Origin: Mycolicibacterium neoaurum ATCC 25795
Lineage (GTDB): Bacteria; Actinomycetota; Actinomycetes; Mycobacteriales; Mycobacteriaceae
Assembly: GCF_000691525.1 (NCBI RefSeq)
Contig: NZ_JMDW01000010.1
Location: 186,001-250,000, forward strand
Direction of reading: 5' to 3'
Length of the DNA: 64,000 nucleotides
How positions within the stretch are numbered: the first letter of the stretch is position 1; each line of letters opens with the position of its first letter. A program made the position numbers and the translations under genes. Under the pieces are notes generated by a model, which saw only the letters and a list, made by a program, of their open reading frames with translations, had not been told where the DNA came from and made no database searches. Below, one piece after another: positions 37,554 through 47,702 of this stretch.

Positions 37554-39023
37554 TCACTTGCCCACCGCTTCGTCGGTACTCAACAGTTCGGCATGCATGT
37601 CCTCCAGGGAGACCCCCTTGGTCTCACGCACCCACTTGGACACGAACACGAAGGAAAGCACCGCGCACAACGCGTAGAAGCCGTAGGCCAGCCCCAGGTG
37701 GTTGCGAAGCTCCGGGAATGTCACGGTGATCGCCCAGTTGGCGGCCCATTGACCGGCCGCGGCAAGGCCTAGAGCAGCGGCCCGGATGCGGTTGGGGAAC
37801 ATCTCACCGAGCAACACCCAGACCACCGGCCCCCAGGACATGCCGAACGCGACCACGAAGAGGTTGGCCGCGACGAGCGCGATCACGCCGGAGGCGCCGG
37901 GCAGGCTGGGGGTGCCGTCGGGGTTGACCGTCGCGTTGGCGAAGATGACCGCCATGGTCGCCAGGGTCACCGCCATCCCTGCCGACCCGATGAGCAGCAG
38001 CGGCTTGCGGCCGATCTTGTCGATCAGAGCAATGGCGATCAGGGTCGTCAGCACATTGATCACCGAGGTGATCACGGTGTAGACCGCCGACTCGTCGGCG
38101 CTGAATCCGACTGCCTGCCACAGCACATTGGAGTAGTAGAAGATCACGTTGATGCCGACGAACTGCTGGAAGATCGACAGGCCCAGACCGACCCAGACGA
38201 TGCCGTAGACCCCGCCGGTGGGTTTGCGCATATCTCGCCACGACGGTTTGTCCTCCCGCTCCAGGGTGTCCTGGATGCGGGTGATGGTGATCTCCAGGTT
38301 CTTCTGGCCGAGCAACATGCTCAAGACCCGGCGCGCTTCCGGAATCTTGTGGCTGGCAACGAGATAGCGCGGCGATTCCGGGATGGTGAAGGCCAACGCA
38401 CCGTAGAGCACGGCAGGCACGGCCATCGCGAGGAACATCCAGCGCCACGCGTCCAGGCCGAGCCACAGCACCTCGTTGGGTCCGCCGGCGGCCCACTGCA
38501 GCAGCCAGTTGACGACGAACGAGGCGAAGATGCCCAACACGATGGCCAGCTGCTGCAGCGAACCCAACCGGCCCCGGATCTGCGGCGGTGAGGTCTCTGC
38601 GATATAGGCCGGTGCGATCACCGAGGCCACACCGACCCCGATGCCACCGACGATGCGGAACAGCACCACCGTCCACACGTCGTGAGCCAGGCCGGTACCG
38701 AACGCGCTGATCAAGAAGAGCGCCGCGGCGATCTTCATGACCGCGATACGGCCGATCCGATCGGCGATGCGACCGGCCGTCATCGCGCCCACCGCGGCGC
38801 CGAGTAGCGCCGAGGCGACGGCGAATCCCAGTTCGGCGTTCCCGATCCCGAAATCTTCCTGGATCGAGCTCACCGCGCCGTTGATCACCGCGCTGTCGTA
38901 GCCGAACAACAGGCCACCGAGGGCGGCCACCGTGGCGATCCGCACCGCCGTGCGGCCGGAATTGAAACTCGCGTCGTCGTCGAACAACGAGGCGTCGTCG
39001 CCCCCGACCGGACCGTGCGTCAT
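37554..39023 (-). CDS. sugar porter, MFS family
   Basis: A 489-aa twelve-helix transporter of the sugar/proton symporter type. Family marks are GGLLFGYDSAVINGA in TM1, RIADRIGR (loop 2-3), PESPRYLV after TM6, FQQFVGINVIFYYS in TM7, SWGPVVWVLLGEMFPNRIRA in TM10 and the ending VRETKGVSLEDM. It resembles GlcP/XylE and likely imports glucose or a pentose. The ATG at 39023 follows GGAAGGA with 7-nt spacing; an ATG at 39044 is also in frame. It lies downstream of no clear partner. Confidence 0.9.
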   Translation of the reverse strand: MTHGPVGGDDASLFDDDASFNSGRTAVRIATVAALGGLLFGYDSAVINGAVSSIQEDFGIGNAELGFAVASALLGAAVGAMTAGRIADRIGRIAVMKIAAALFLISAFGTGLAHDVWTVVLFRIVGGIGVGVASVIAPAYIAETSPPQIRGRLGSLQQLAIVLGIFASFVVNWLLQWAAGGPNEVLWLGLDAWRWMFLAMAVPAVLYGALAFTIPESPRYLVASHKIPEARRVLSMLLGQKNLEITITRIQDTLEREDKPSWRDMRKPTGGVYGIVWVGLGLSIFQQFVGINVIFYYSNVLWQAVGFSADESAVYTVITSVINVLTTLIAIALIDKIGRKPLLLIGSAGMAVTLATMAVIFANATVNPDGTPSLPGASGVIALVAANLFVVAFGMSWGPVVWVLLGEMFPNRIRAAALGLAAAGQWAANWAITVTFPELRNHLGLAYGFYALCAVLSFVFVSKWVRETKGVSLEDMHAELLSTDEAVGK

Positions 39024-39236
39024 CGAATCGTCCTTCCCCGGCACCGTGATGCGTGTCGCTTCACGATGGCACAGACGTGGCCGCGCCGGGCCGTTAATAC
39101 GCGGTGTTTCGCCGCGCGGCGGTAAGCGGCCGGACGCCGGTCAGGGTGATCTCGAACGAGATCCGATTAGCGTTGCCGCATCGGGGGTACTGCGGGCCGA
39201 ATCCAGCTCGATTCGAATCCGCTCGCAGGGAGACCC

Positions 39237-40040
39237 ATGTTTGGCAAACTGTCGCTCATCGCGCTCGCCGCACTGGTGTGTGTCCCGCTGAGTCCGGCCA
39301 GGGCCGAGCCCGACGATATCGACGCGCGGGTACGGCTGGCGACCACCGAAGCCGCCTCCTCCGGCGCCGATCTTGAGCTCGCGGTGCTCGACCGGGGCAC
39401 CGGCCGACTCGTCAGCAACGGCAATAGCGCGTTTCCCATCGCGTCGGTGGTGAAATTGTTCATCGCCGATGACGCGCTTTTCGGCGAGGCAACAGGATCG
39501 TCGACACTGTCCGAGTCCGACCACGCCGCGCTGGACGCGATGTTGCGGTCGTCCGAAGATGGTGCAGCCCAGATGTTCTGGGACCGCGGTGGCCGTAACG
39601 CCGTGATCGCCCGGGTCAAACAGCGATACGGGCTGGCGGCGACCACCGCCCCTGCCAACGGGCGCTGGGACGTCACCCAGAGCACGGCCGCCGATCTGGT
39701 GCAGTACTACGACATGCTGCTCAACGGTTCCGGTGGGCTGCCGCCCGAACAGACCGAGATCATCGTCGGCAACCTGGCCGGTTTCACCCCGGCGGGAGCC
39801 GATGGCTACCCACAGCGGTTCGGGCTGCCCGACGGGTTGGCGGGCACACCGCTGGCGGTCAAGCAGGGGTGGTTCTGCTGCTGGAACGGGGGCAACCAGC
39901 TCCACGTCTCCACCGGCATCGTCGGCGCCGACCGCCGCTATGTGATGGCGATCAGCTCGCTGGATCCCAACGGAGCAGCCAGCGCCAGGGACACCATGAC
40001 GCGCGCCGTGCGCACCGTGTTCCCGTCGGGGACGCCGTGA
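39237..40040 (+). CDS. secreted serine hydrolase with class A beta-lactamase fold
   Basis: A 267-aa protein with a signal peptide ending near PARA (residues 20-23). The active site SxxK is Ser70-Lys73 in IASVVKLF, and a KxG element is seen in LAVKQGWFCC. A canonical SDN is replaced by SSEDG and the omega-loop glutamate is not evident, so real beta-lactamase activity is doubtful. An adjacent Cys-Cys pair in GWFCCWNGG is notable. GGGAG precedes the ATG. The stop is directly next to the stop of the convergent HAD gene. Confidence 0.83.
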   Translation: MFGKLSLIALAALVCVPLSPARAEPDDIDARVRLATTEAASSGADLELAVLDRGTGRLVSNGNSAFPIASVVKLFIADDALFGEATGSSTLSESDHAALDAMLRSSEDGAAQMFWDRGGRNAVIARVKQRYGLAATTAPANGRWDVTQSTAADLVQYYDMLLNGSGGLPPEQTEIIVGNLAGFTPAGADGYPQRFGLPDGLAGTPLAVKQGWFCCWNGGNQLHVSTGIVGADRRYVMAISSLDPNGAASARDTMTRAVRTVFPSGTP

Positions 40041-40724
40041 TCAGGCGCTCCGCTCGTCGCTGAGCTCGCCCAGTTCGGTGTGGATCGCTCGCAGAGACTC
40101 CACATCGAGGTCCGACAGCGAATCGGCCTGCCGCCGCCGCGGCCCACCGGGCACGGTGACCTCGTTCGGTACGACCAACACCGCGCAGCCGGCCGCCTCG
40201 GCCGCGGCAGCCCCGGTGACAGAGTCCTCGACGGCCAGGCATGCGGCCGGATCGAGGCCCAGCAGTGTGGCGGCGCGCAGATAGGGATCCGGCGCGGGCT
40301 TACCGCTGGGCACCTCATCACCACATACGGTCACCGCGAAATAGCCCCGTCCGATGCTGTCGAGAGCCTTCTCGGTGAGCACGCGACGGGTGTTGGTCAC
40401 CAACGCCATCGTGACGTCGGCGGCCGCGAGCGCGTCGAGCAGCTCCCGGGCCCCGGCGCACCACGGCAGACCGTCGGCGAAGAGCTCACCGACGTAATCG
40501 TGCATCCAGTCCGCGGTGCGCGCCATGTCCTCGGGATCCAGTGGCAATCCCAGGTCGGCGTAGACGATCGCCAGGACGTTCTCGCTCGACCCGCCGATCG
40601 TGCTGGTGCGCACCTCGGCGGTGAGTTCACGACCGTGCTTGCGGTACAGGTCCTGAATCGCGATGTCCCAGAGCTTTTCGGAGTCGACGAGCGTTCCGTC
40701 CATATCCCACAACACCGCACGCAT
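40041..40724 (-). CDS. HAD-superfamily phosphatase, subfamily IA
   Basis: A 227-aa hydrolase. Motif I is WDMDGTLVDSE with nucleophile Asp8 and Asp10, motif II is ALVTNTRR, motif III is SGKPAPDPYL, and motif IV is CLAVEDSVTGAAAAEAAG. The cap domain is the four-helix type of beta-phosphoglucomutase/phosphoglycolate phosphatase relatives. The substrate is unknown, probably a sugar phosphate. It has no operon partner in the same direction. Confidence 0.88.
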   Translation of the reverse strand: MRAVLWDMDGTLVDSEKLWDIAIQDLYRKHGRELTAEVRTSTIGGSSENVLAIVYADLGLPLDPEDMARTADWMHDYVGELFADGLPWCAGARELLDALAAADVTMALVTNTRRVLTEKALDSIGRGYFAVTVCGDEVPSGKPAPDPYLRAATLLGLDPAACLAVEDSVTGAAAAEAAGCAVLVVPNEVTVPGGPRRRQADSLSDLDVESLRAIHTELGELSDERSA

Positions 40725-40789
40725 GAACCCAGTGTCTCATCGACGCCGATGCGGCCCGAATTGTCGGAGCCCGTGGCTACGGTGTCGGT

Positions 40790-41632
40790 ATGACGATTCT
40801 CGTGACGGGCGCAACCGGCAATATCGGCAGGCAGGTGGTCGCCGAGTTGATCGCGCTGGGCGTCAACGATATCCGGGCGCTGACGGTGAATCCGACGAAG
40901 GCCGCACTGCCCGATTCGGTGACCGCGGTCACCGGGTACCTGGGAAAGCCTGATTCGTTACCCGCCGCCTTGAACGGTGTCGAGCGGGTCTATCTGGCAC
41001 CGCATCCCCCGACACTGGCGGCGACCCTGGAGCACCTCACGAATGCGGGGGTGCGCTACGTGGTGGCACTCACCGGCGGCGCGCACTGGCAGCAGCATGC
41101 CGATGCCGTCACCGCCTCCGGTCTCGGCCAGACCCAACTTGGTCCCGGCGAGTTCAGCGACAACTTCACCATGTGGGCACCCCAGATCAGGACCGGGGTG
41201 GTGCACGACATCGCGCCCGACGCGGTGCAATCTCCGGTGTCCATGCGCGATATCGCCCGGGTGGCCGCTCATCTGCTCGCCGATCCGCAGGACTCCCATC
41301 TGGGCAAGATGTACGAACTGACCGGACCACGTGCGCTCACCCGTGCCGAGATCGCCCGTGAGATCGGCATCGGGGTCGGCATCGACGTCGAGATGCGGCG
41401 CTGCAGTCGTGCCGAGGCAGACGCCTTGCTGCGCCCCCTCATGGGCGATGGTGTGGACTGGTACCTCGACCTCTTCGACCGTGCGGCCGACCCGCAGGGA
41501 GCCGAGGAGCAATTCGCTCGCGACCAGATCGTCACCGGCCAGCCGGCCAACGACCACGTCGAGCGGCTCACCGGCATTCCCGCGGAGTCGATGGCCCAGT
41601 GGGCCGCCCGCAACCGCGAGGTGTTCGTCTGA
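40790..41632 (+). CDS. NmrA/NAD(P)-binding atypical SDR
   Basis: A 280-aa atypical SDR. ILVTGATGNIGRQVVAELIALG is the nucleotide-binding motif, VERVYLAPHPPTLAATLEHLTNAGVRYVVALTGGAHW follows, and MRDIARVAAHLL and YELTGPRALTRAEIAREIG are typical of the QOR2/NmrA group. It may be a NAD(P)H-dependent quinone reductase or a redox-sensing regulator. It is divergent from the HAD gene with 65 bp between. Confidence 0.86.
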   Translation: MTILVTGATGNIGRQVVAELIALGVNDIRALTVNPTKAALPDSVTAVTGYLGKPDSLPAALNGVERVYLAPHPPTLAATLEHLTNAGVRYVVALTGGAHWQQHADAVTASGLGQTQLGPGEFSDNFTMWAPQIRTGVVHDIAPDAVQSPVSMRDIARVAAHLLADPQDSHLGKMYELTGPRALTRAEIAREIGIGVGIDVEMRRCSRAEADALLRPLMGDGVDWYLDLFDRAADPQGAEEQFARDQIVTGQPANDHVERLTGIPAESMAQWAARNREVFV

Positions 41633-41666
41633 TCTCGGCCGACTGCGGAGGTCAGTCCTGCGGGTT

Positions 41667-44600
41667 TCAGTCCTCCGGGTTGTAGCCCAGGTTCGGCGCC
41701 AGCCAGCGCTCCGCCTCGGCCAGCGTCCACCCCTTGCGCTTGGCGTAGTCGGCCACCTGGTCCTGTGCCAGCCGGCCGACCACGAAGTACTGCGACTGCG
41801 GGTGCGAGAAGTACCACCCGCTGACCGCCGCACCCGGCCACATAGCCATCGACTCGGTCAGCTCGATACCGGTCCGCTTCGTCACGTCCAGCAGCTCGAA
41901 CAGCGTCGTCTTCTCGGTGTGCTCGGGGCACGCCGGATAGCCCGGAGCCGGGCGGATACCGACATACTTCTCCCCGATCAGCTCTTGGTTGTCGAGCTGC
42001 TCGTCGGGCTGGTAACCCCAGAACTCCTGGCGCACCCGCTGGTGCATGCGTTCGGCGAACGCCTCGGCCAGCCGGTCGGCCAGCGACTCCAGCAAGATCG
42101 CGCTGTAGTCGTCGTGATCGGCCTTGAACTCGGTGATCTTGTCCGCGCTGCCCAGGCCCGCCGTCACGGCGAAGGCGCCGACGTGGTCGGCCAGGCCGGT
42201 CTGCTTGGGCGCGATGAAATCGCCCAGGGACCGGTTCGGGATGCCGTCGCGGTGCTCGCCCTGCTGGCGCAGGTTGTGCAGCGTGGTGAGCACCTCGCTG
42301 CGGGTCTCATCGGTATAGACCTCGACATCGTCACCGACGGCGTTGGCGGGAAAGAACCCGATGACACCGTTGGCGGTCAGCCACTTCTCCTTGATCAACG
42401 TGTCGAGCATCTGCTGTGCATCGTCGTATAGCTTGCGGGCGGCCTCGCCCGATGCCGGGTTGTTGAGGATGTCCGGGAATCGGCCCTTCATCTCCCAGGC
42501 GTTGAAGAACGGCTGCCAGTCGATGTACTCCCGCAGCTCGGCCAGGTCGTAGTCGAGAAATTCGCGAACACCGAGGCCCTGGGCAGGCACCGGCGGCGTG
42601 TAGCCCTCCCACTCGATCGGAGTGCGGTTGGCCCGCGCCTTCTCCAGGGTCAACGTGGGCCGTTCGTTCTTCTGGGCGTGCCGCTCCCGCAGCGAGGCGT
42701 AGTCGGCCGCGGTCGCCTCCAGCAGCGCCGGACGCTGCTTGTCGTCGAGTAGTGCGGCGGCCACCGGCACCGAGCGGGAGGCGTCCTTGACCCACACCAC
42801 CGGACCTTTGCGGCGTGGCGCCACCTTGACGGCGGTGTGCGCGCGCGAGGTCGTCGCACCACCGATCAGCAGCGGGATCTCCAGGCCCTCGCGCTCCATC
42901 TCCACGGCGAAGTTGACCATCTCGTCCAACGACGGGGTGATCAGACCGCTCAACCCGATGATGTCCGCGTCGTGTTCCTTTGCGGCGTCGAGAATCTTCT
43001 GGGCGGGCACCATCACGCCCAGGTCGATCACCTCGAAGTTGTTGCACTGCAATACAACTCCGACGATGTTCTTGCCGATATCGTGCACATCGCCCTTGAC
43101 GGTCGCCATGATGATGGTGCCGTTGGTGTCCTTGCTGGAGGAGGTGCCGTTGGCCTCCTTCTCGGCCTCGATGAACGGCAATAGGTACGCCACGGCCTTC
43201 TTCATGACGCGTGCGGACTTCACCACCTGAGGCAGGAACATCTTGCCCGACCCGAACAGGTCGCCGACGACGTTCATGCCATCCATCAGCGGTCCCTCGA
43301 TCACCTCGATCGGACGCCCGCCGGCAGCCTCGATCTCGGCGCGCAGCTCCTCGGTGTCGGCGTCGACGTGCGCGTCGATACCCTTCACCAGCGCGTGCGT
43401 GATGCGCTCGCGGACCGGCAGTGACCGCCACTCGGCCGCAGCGGGATCCTCGGATTTCTCGGTCTTGTTGAACCGCTCGGCGATCTCGAGCAGTCGTTCG
43501 GCGGCATCCTCGCGCCGGTTGAGGACGACGTCTTCGATCCGGTCCCGTAGTTCGGGGTCGATCGAGTCGTAGGGCACCAGCGCCCCGGCGTTGACGATGC
43601 CCATGTCCAGGCCGGCCTTGATGGCGTGGAACAGGAACACCGCGTGGATCGCCTCGCGCACCGGATTGTTACCGCGGAACGAGAACGACACGTTGGAGAT
43701 GCCCCCGGAGATGTGCACACCGGGCAGGTTCTCCTTGATCCAGGCGCAGGCCTCGATGAAGTCGATCCCGTAGGTGGCGTGCTCCTCGATGCCGGTGGCC
43801 AGCGCAAAGCAGTTCGGGTCGAAGATGATGTCCTCGGCGGGGAAGCCGACCTCCTCGGTGAGCACCCGGTAGGCGCGTCCGCAGATCTCCTTGCGGCGCT
43901 CGAGATTGTCGGCCTGGCCCTGCTCATCGAAGGCCATCACGACCACGGCGGCGCCGTATTTGCGGCACAGCCGCGCCTCCCGGATGAACTTCTCCTCGCC
44001 CTCCTTCAGCGAGATCGAGTTCACGATCGGCTTGCCCTGCACGTTCTTCAGGCCCGCCTCGATGACCTCCCACTTCGAGGAATCGATCATCACCGGGACC
44101 TTGCTGATATCGGGCTCGGCCGCGATCAGCTTGGTGAACCGGTCCATCGCGGCGACGCCGTCGATCATGCCCTCGTCCATGTTGATGTCGATGACCTGGG
44201 CACCGACCTCGACCTGCTGAAGGGCGACCGAGAGCGCGGTGTCGTAGTCCTCGGCCTTGATCAGGTTGCGGAATCGCGCCGACCCGGTGATGTTGGTGCG
44301 CTCGCCGATGTTGACGAACAGCGAATCATCGGTGATGTTGAGCGGCTCCAGGCCCGACAGCCGGGTGGCGACCTCGATCTTCGGCAGTTCACGCGGCGGC
44401 TTGCCGTCGACGGTCTTGGCGATCTCGGCGATATGCGGCGGCGCGGTACCGCAGCAGCCCCCGACCAGATTCACCAGTCCGGCGTCGGCGAATTCGGCGA
44501 TATAGCCGGCCTGACGCTCCGGGGACTCGTCGTACTCACCGAAGGCGTTGGGCAGGCCGGCGTTGGGATAGCAGGACACGTAGGTGTCTGCGATACGCGC

Positions 44601-45464
44601 CATCTCGGCGATATAGGGCCGCATCTCGGGCGCGCCCAGCGCGCAGTTCAGACCGATCGCCAGCGGTTTGGCGTGCCGGATAGCGTTCCAGAATGCCTCG
44701 GTGACCTGACCGGAGAGGGTGCGTCCGGAGGCATCGGTGATGGTGCCGGAGATGATCACCGGCCAGCGGCGCCCACGCTGCTCGAACAGGGTCTCGATGG
44801 CGAACACCGCGGCCTTGGCATTCAACGAGTCGAAGATCGTCTCGACGATGAGCAGGTCGGAGCCGCCGTCGACCAGGCCGTTGACGGCTTCGAGGTACGC
44901 GGCGACCAACTGGTCGTAGGAGACATTGCGGGCACCGGGATCGTTGACGTCCGGTGAGATCGACGCGGTCCGGGTCGTCGGCCCGACGGCGCCGGCAACA
45001 TAGCGCGGTTTCTCGGGCGTGCTGAACTCGTCTGCGGCCGCCCGCGCCAGCGCGGCGCCGGCGTAGTTGAGCTCGTAGGCCAGATCGGCCATGTCGTAAT
45101 CGGCCAGCGAGACCGCGTTGGCGTTGAAGGTGTTGGTCTCGAGGATGTCCGCACCCGCCTCCAGGTACTCGCGGTGGATTCCCTCGATGATCTGCGGCTG
45201 GGTCAGGTTGAGTAGATCGTTGTTGCCCTGCAGCGCCGTCGGCCATTCGGTGAACCGGTCGCCGCGGTATCCGGCCTCGTCGGGGCGGTCACGCTGGATC
45301 GCCGTGCCCATCGCGCCGTCGATGACCAGGATCCGCTCATCGAGTGCGGCCGTCAGTTCGGCTGTGCAGTCGGGCCGGATGTTCGGTGTGAACTCGGTCG
45401 CTCCAGTGCCGGTCGCTCCGGTGCTGGTCGGCGTCGCCGAGGTGCCAGATGTCGCAGCGGTCAC
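41667..45464 (-). CDS. metH: cobalamin-dependent methionine synthase
   Basis: MetH (1265 aa) transfers the methyl group of 5-methyl-tetrahydrofolate to homocysteine through cobalamin. Domains in order: homocysteine-binding with zinc cysteines ([14 protein letters not shown]); pterin-binding ([21 protein letters not shown]); Cap; B12-binding with the cobalt-ligand motif DVHDIGKN; and the C-terminal SAM-activation domain ([10 protein letters not shown] region). The N-terminal 30 residues are a Ser/Thr/Gly/Ala-rich leader with GTG at 45464, 5 nt after GGAAGGAG. It matches Rv2124c. No cobalamin riboswitch is seen upstream, as expected for the B12-using enzyme rather than MetE. Confidence 0.96.
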   Translation of the reverse strand: MTAATSGTSATPTSTGATGTGATEFTPNIRPDCTAELTAALDERILVIDGAMGTAIQRDRPDEAGYRGDRFTEWPTALQGNNDLLNLTQPQIIEGIHREYLEAGADILETNTFNANAVSLADYDMADLAYELNYAGAALARAAADEFSTPEKPRYVAGAVGPTTRTASISPDVNDPGARNVSYDQLVAAYLEAVNGLVDGGSDLLIVETIFDSLNAKAAVFAIETLFEQRGRRWPVIISGTITDASGRTLSGQVTEAFWNAIRHAKPLAIGLNCALGAPEMRPYIAEMARIADTYVSCYPNAGLPNAFGEYDESPERQAGYIAEFADAGLVNLVGGCCGTAPPHIAEIAKTVDGKPPRELPKIEVATRLSGLEPLNITDDSLFVNIGERTNITGSARFRNLIKAEDYDTALSVALQQVEVGAQVIDINMDEGMIDGVAAMDRFTKLIAAEPDISKVPVMIDSSKWEVIEAGLKNVQGKPIVNSISLKEGEEKFIREARLCRKYGAAVVVMAFDEQGQADNLERRKEICGRAYRVLTEEVGFPAEDIIFDPNCFALATGIEEHATYGIDFIEACAWIKENLPGVHISGGISNVSFSFRGNNPVREAIHAVFLFHAIKAGLDMGIVNAGALVPYDSIDPELRDRIEDVVLNRREDAAERLLEIAERFNKTEKSEDPAAAEWRSLPVRERITHALVKGIDAHVDADTEELRAEIEAAGGRPIEVIEGPLMDGMNVVGDLFGSGKMFLPQVVKSARVMKKAVAYLLPFIEAEKEANGTSSSKDTNGTIIMATVKGDVHDIGKNIVGVVLQCNNFEVIDLGVMVPAQKILDAAKEHDADIIGLSGLITPSLDEMVNFAVEMEREGLEIPLLIGGATTSRAHTAVKVAPRRKGPVVWVKDASRSVPVAAALLDDKQRPALLEATAADYASLRERHAQKNERPTLTLEKARANRTPIEWEGYTPPVPAQGLGVREFLDYDLAELREYIDWQPFFNAWEMKGRFPDILNNPASGEAARKLYDDAQQMLDTLIKEKWLTANGVIGFFPANAVGDDVEVYTDETRSEVLTTLHNLRQQGEHRDGIPNRSLGDFIAPKQTGLADHVGAFAVTAGLGSADKITEFKADHDDYSAILLESLADRLAEAFAERMHQRVRQEFWGYQPDEQLDNQELIGEKYVGIRPAPGYPACPEHTEKTTLFELLDVTKRTGIELTESMAMWPGAAVSGWYFSHPQSQYFVVGRLAQDQVADYAKRKGWTLAEAERWLAPNLGYNPED

Positions 45465-45858
45465 ATGCACTCCTTCCATGACGGAAGGCGTCCTTGACTC
45501 TGCCGAGCGTGGCGGATACCGGAGCTATTTGCCCACTGGTAGCCGTTGCAACGCCTCTCGACGGAGAAAAGTCTACGTCGTCCCCCAACCGACGTCCGGA
45601 CGCCCATGATGTCGCCGGCACCGACCCTGACCAGGGCCTTGTCGGCAACCACGCGGCAATCATGATCAACCCGATTGCCGCCGAACATATTTCGTCTCGA
45701 CGGGCTCGCCGACGACGGTGTCGGCAACCATGAGAACAGGGTAATCGGGCCCGTCAACCGGGTTCGGCCACCGCCCGAGCGCACGCCGCCCGCCGACGCC
45801 CGTTCGCCACGCGGCCCGGCAGGACTCATGACCACCGGTCAGGGCTTACGCTGGCAGA
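45465..45858. other. 394-bp gap upstream of metH; no supported gene
   Basis: This divergent region between metH and the PAC2 gene should hold both promoters and a leader for metH. Open frames here have no family-like sequence. I looked for SAM-IV and cobalamin riboswitch cores; a GGTCATGAG string occurs near 45826-45834 on the minus strand but the rest of SAM-IV is missing. On the minus strand a TAGACT hexamer at about 45570-45575 is a weak -10 candidate, without a clear -35. Confidence 0.5.
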
Positions 45859-46728
45859 GTGACACCGTCGGATGCGATTGGCCCCCGCCTGCCGAACCTG
45901 CAGAACACGGTCGTCGTCGCGGCCTTCGAGGGCTGGAACGACGCCGGTGATGCGGCCAGCGGTGCGCTCGAACACCTCGACTCCATCTGGGAGGCCGAGA
46001 CCATCGTCGAGATCGACGACGAGACGTACTACGACTACCAGGTCAATCGTCCGGTGATCCGGCAGATCGACGGGGTGACCCGGGAGCTGGTCTGGCCCTC
46101 GATGCGCATCTCGCACTGCCGCCCGCCCGGTAGCGACCGCGATATCGTGCTCATGCACGGGGTCGAACCCAATATGCGGTGGCGCACATTCTGCGCAGAA
46201 TTGCTGGCGATCGCCGACAAGCTGAACGTCGACACCGTGGTGATCCTGGGCGCGCTGCTGGCCGACACCCCGCACACCCGTCCGGTCCCGGTCTCCGGCG
46301 CCGCATACTCCGCCGACTCGGCCAAGTTCTTCGGGCTGGAAGAGACTCGCTACGAGGGGCCGACCGGGATCGCCGGGGTGTTCCAGGACGCCTGCGTGCA
46401 GGCCGGGATACCCGCGGTGACGTTCTGGGCGGCGGTGCCGCACTACGTGTCGCAGCCGCCGAACCCCAAGGCCACGGTGGCGCTGCTGCGTCGGGTGGAA
46501 GACGTGCTCGATATCGAGGTGCCGCTGGCCGACCTGCCGAGTGCGGCCGAGGAGTGGGAGCAAGCCGTCACCGAGATGACCGCCGAGGACGACGAGATCG
46601 CCGAGTACGTGCAGTCCCTTGAGGAACGCGGGGACGCCGAGGTCGATATGAACGACGCGCTGGGCAAGATCGACGGGGATGCGCTGGCCGCGGAGTTCGA
46701 GCGGTACCTGCGCCGGCGCGGCCGTTGA
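45859..46728 (+). CDS. PAC2-family protein (Rv2125-like)
   Basis: A 289-aa protein of the PAC2 (proteasome assembly chaperone 2) family. Typical segments are VVVAAFEGWNDAGDAASGALEHL, VDTVVILGALLADTPHTRPVPVSG, and the ending VDMNDALGKIDGDALAAEFERYLRRRGR. The M. tuberculosis homologue Rv2125 has a known structure with this fold, but a role in assembling the bacterial proteasome is unproven. The GTG at 45859 fits the conserved N-terminus. It is divergent from metH. Confidence 0.92.
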   Translation: MTPSDAIGPRLPNLQNTVVVAAFEGWNDAGDAASGALEHLDSIWEAETIVEIDDETYYDYQVNRPVIRQIDGVTRELVWPSMRISHCRPPGSDRDIVLMHGVEPNMRWRTFCAELLAIADKLNVDTVVILGALLADTPHTRPVPVSGAAYSADSAKFFGLEETRYEGPTGIAGVFQDACVQAGIPAVTFWAAVPHYVSQPPNPKATVALLRRVEDVLDIEVPLADLPSAAEEWEQAVTEMTAEDDEIAEYVQSLEERGDAEVDMNDALGKIDGDALAAEFERYLRRRGR

Positions 46729-46802
46729 TTCTCTCGGCCCAGTGGCCACCTATGACACGCGTTCTCGCCTTCCGCGTGCAATAACCGACCCTTCGGCAGG
46801 GT

Positions 46803-47681
46803 TCAGTCCTCCAAGGCCTCGGTGCGGGCGCTGAGTGACCGTCCGAGCGCGGCAACCTCGGCGTCGAGTTGCGGCAGCAGCTCCGGGGTGAACGTGCGGA
46901 TATCGCTTTCGGCGGGTGCGGTGGAGACCACCGGGCGGACCCAGCGGAAGGCCCCGACCCAGTTCGGGCAATAGATGCGCTTCTTGCGTCCCTCGATGCC
47001 CTTCACGAACGCCGCACCGCACTCGGCGACCGTCGTCGTCTTCTTCAGCGGCCCCGGCATGCGCCTGAGCATCTCGCGGAACGTGGACAGGTCGGCCTTG
47101 GCGTCCTGGACCAGCGGGGTGTCGATCCAGCTCATGTGCGCACAACCGACATCAACCCCGCGGTGGGCGACCTCCAGGCGCAGGGTGTTGGCGAAGTATT
47201 CGGCACCGGCCTTGGAGGCGTGGTAAGCGGCCAGCCCGGGAGCGGAGGTGAACGCCGCCAGCGAGGACACCACCAGCACATAACCGCGGCGTTCGATGAC
47301 GGCGGGCAGGGTGGCCCGGACCGTGTTGAACACGCCGACGATGTTGACGTCTATGACGCGGCGGAACGCCTCGGGATCGACCTGCAGCACCGAACCGAAG
47401 CTGGCGATCCCGGCGTTGGCGACCACGATGTCGATGCCGCCGAATCGGTCCACCGCGGCATCGGCCGCCCGCTGCATGGCGGGCAGGTCACGAACGTCGG
47501 CCAGGGCGGTCAGTACGTGCGCAGGCCCGCCGAGTTCCTCGGCCAGTTCCGCCAACGGCGCCTCGTCCAGATCGGTGAGCACCAGCCGGGCGCCCTTGCG
47601 ACGCAGTCTGCGGGCCACTTCGGCACCCACACCGCGCGCTCCCCCGGTGATGAAGACGACCTTGCCGTGCAGTGAGCTCAT
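46803..47681 (-). CDS. short-chain dehydrogenase
   Basis: A classical SDR of 292 aa. VVFITGGARGVGAEVARRL is the NAD(P) motif, VANAGIASFG is the NNAG element, VVSSLAAFTSAPGLAAYHASKAG contains the Ser and the YxxxK, and Asp after RKGARLVLTD suggests NAD preference. A C-terminal extension of about 60 residues (KRIYCPNWVGAFRWVRPV) is typical of mycobacterial SDRs. The ATG at 47681 fits the motif; a TTG three codons upstream is less likely. It is downstream of mshC with 21 bp between. Confidence 0.88.
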   Translation of the reverse strand: MSSLHGKVVFITGGARGVGAEVARRLRRKGARLVLTDLDEAPLAELAEELGGPAHVLTALADVRDLPAMQRAADAAVDRFGGIDIVVANAGIASFGSVLQVDPEAFRRVIDVNIVGVFNTVRATLPAVIERRGYVLVVSSLAAFTSAPGLAAYHASKAGAEYFANTLRLEVAHRGVDVGCAHMSWIDTPLVQDAKADLSTFREMLRRMPGPLKKTTTVAECGAAFVKGIEGRKKRIYCPNWVGAFRWVRPVVSTAPAESDIRTFTPELLPQLDAEVAALGRSLSARTEALED

Positions 47682-47702
47682 GGCCGTCAACCTACTCGGC
47701 GG

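Noticed and set aside
45461-45835. Open frame of about 120 codons upstream of metH on the minus strand
   Set aside because: No family-like sequence, no good ribosome-binding site, and it overlaps the metH start region; likely chance in GC-rich DNA.
45780-45850. SAM-IV-like GGTCATGAG string on the minus strand upstream of metH
   Set aside because: Only the first few bases match; the conserved GCAACC core and the later stems of SAM-IV are absent, and the site is close to the divergent PAC2 start.
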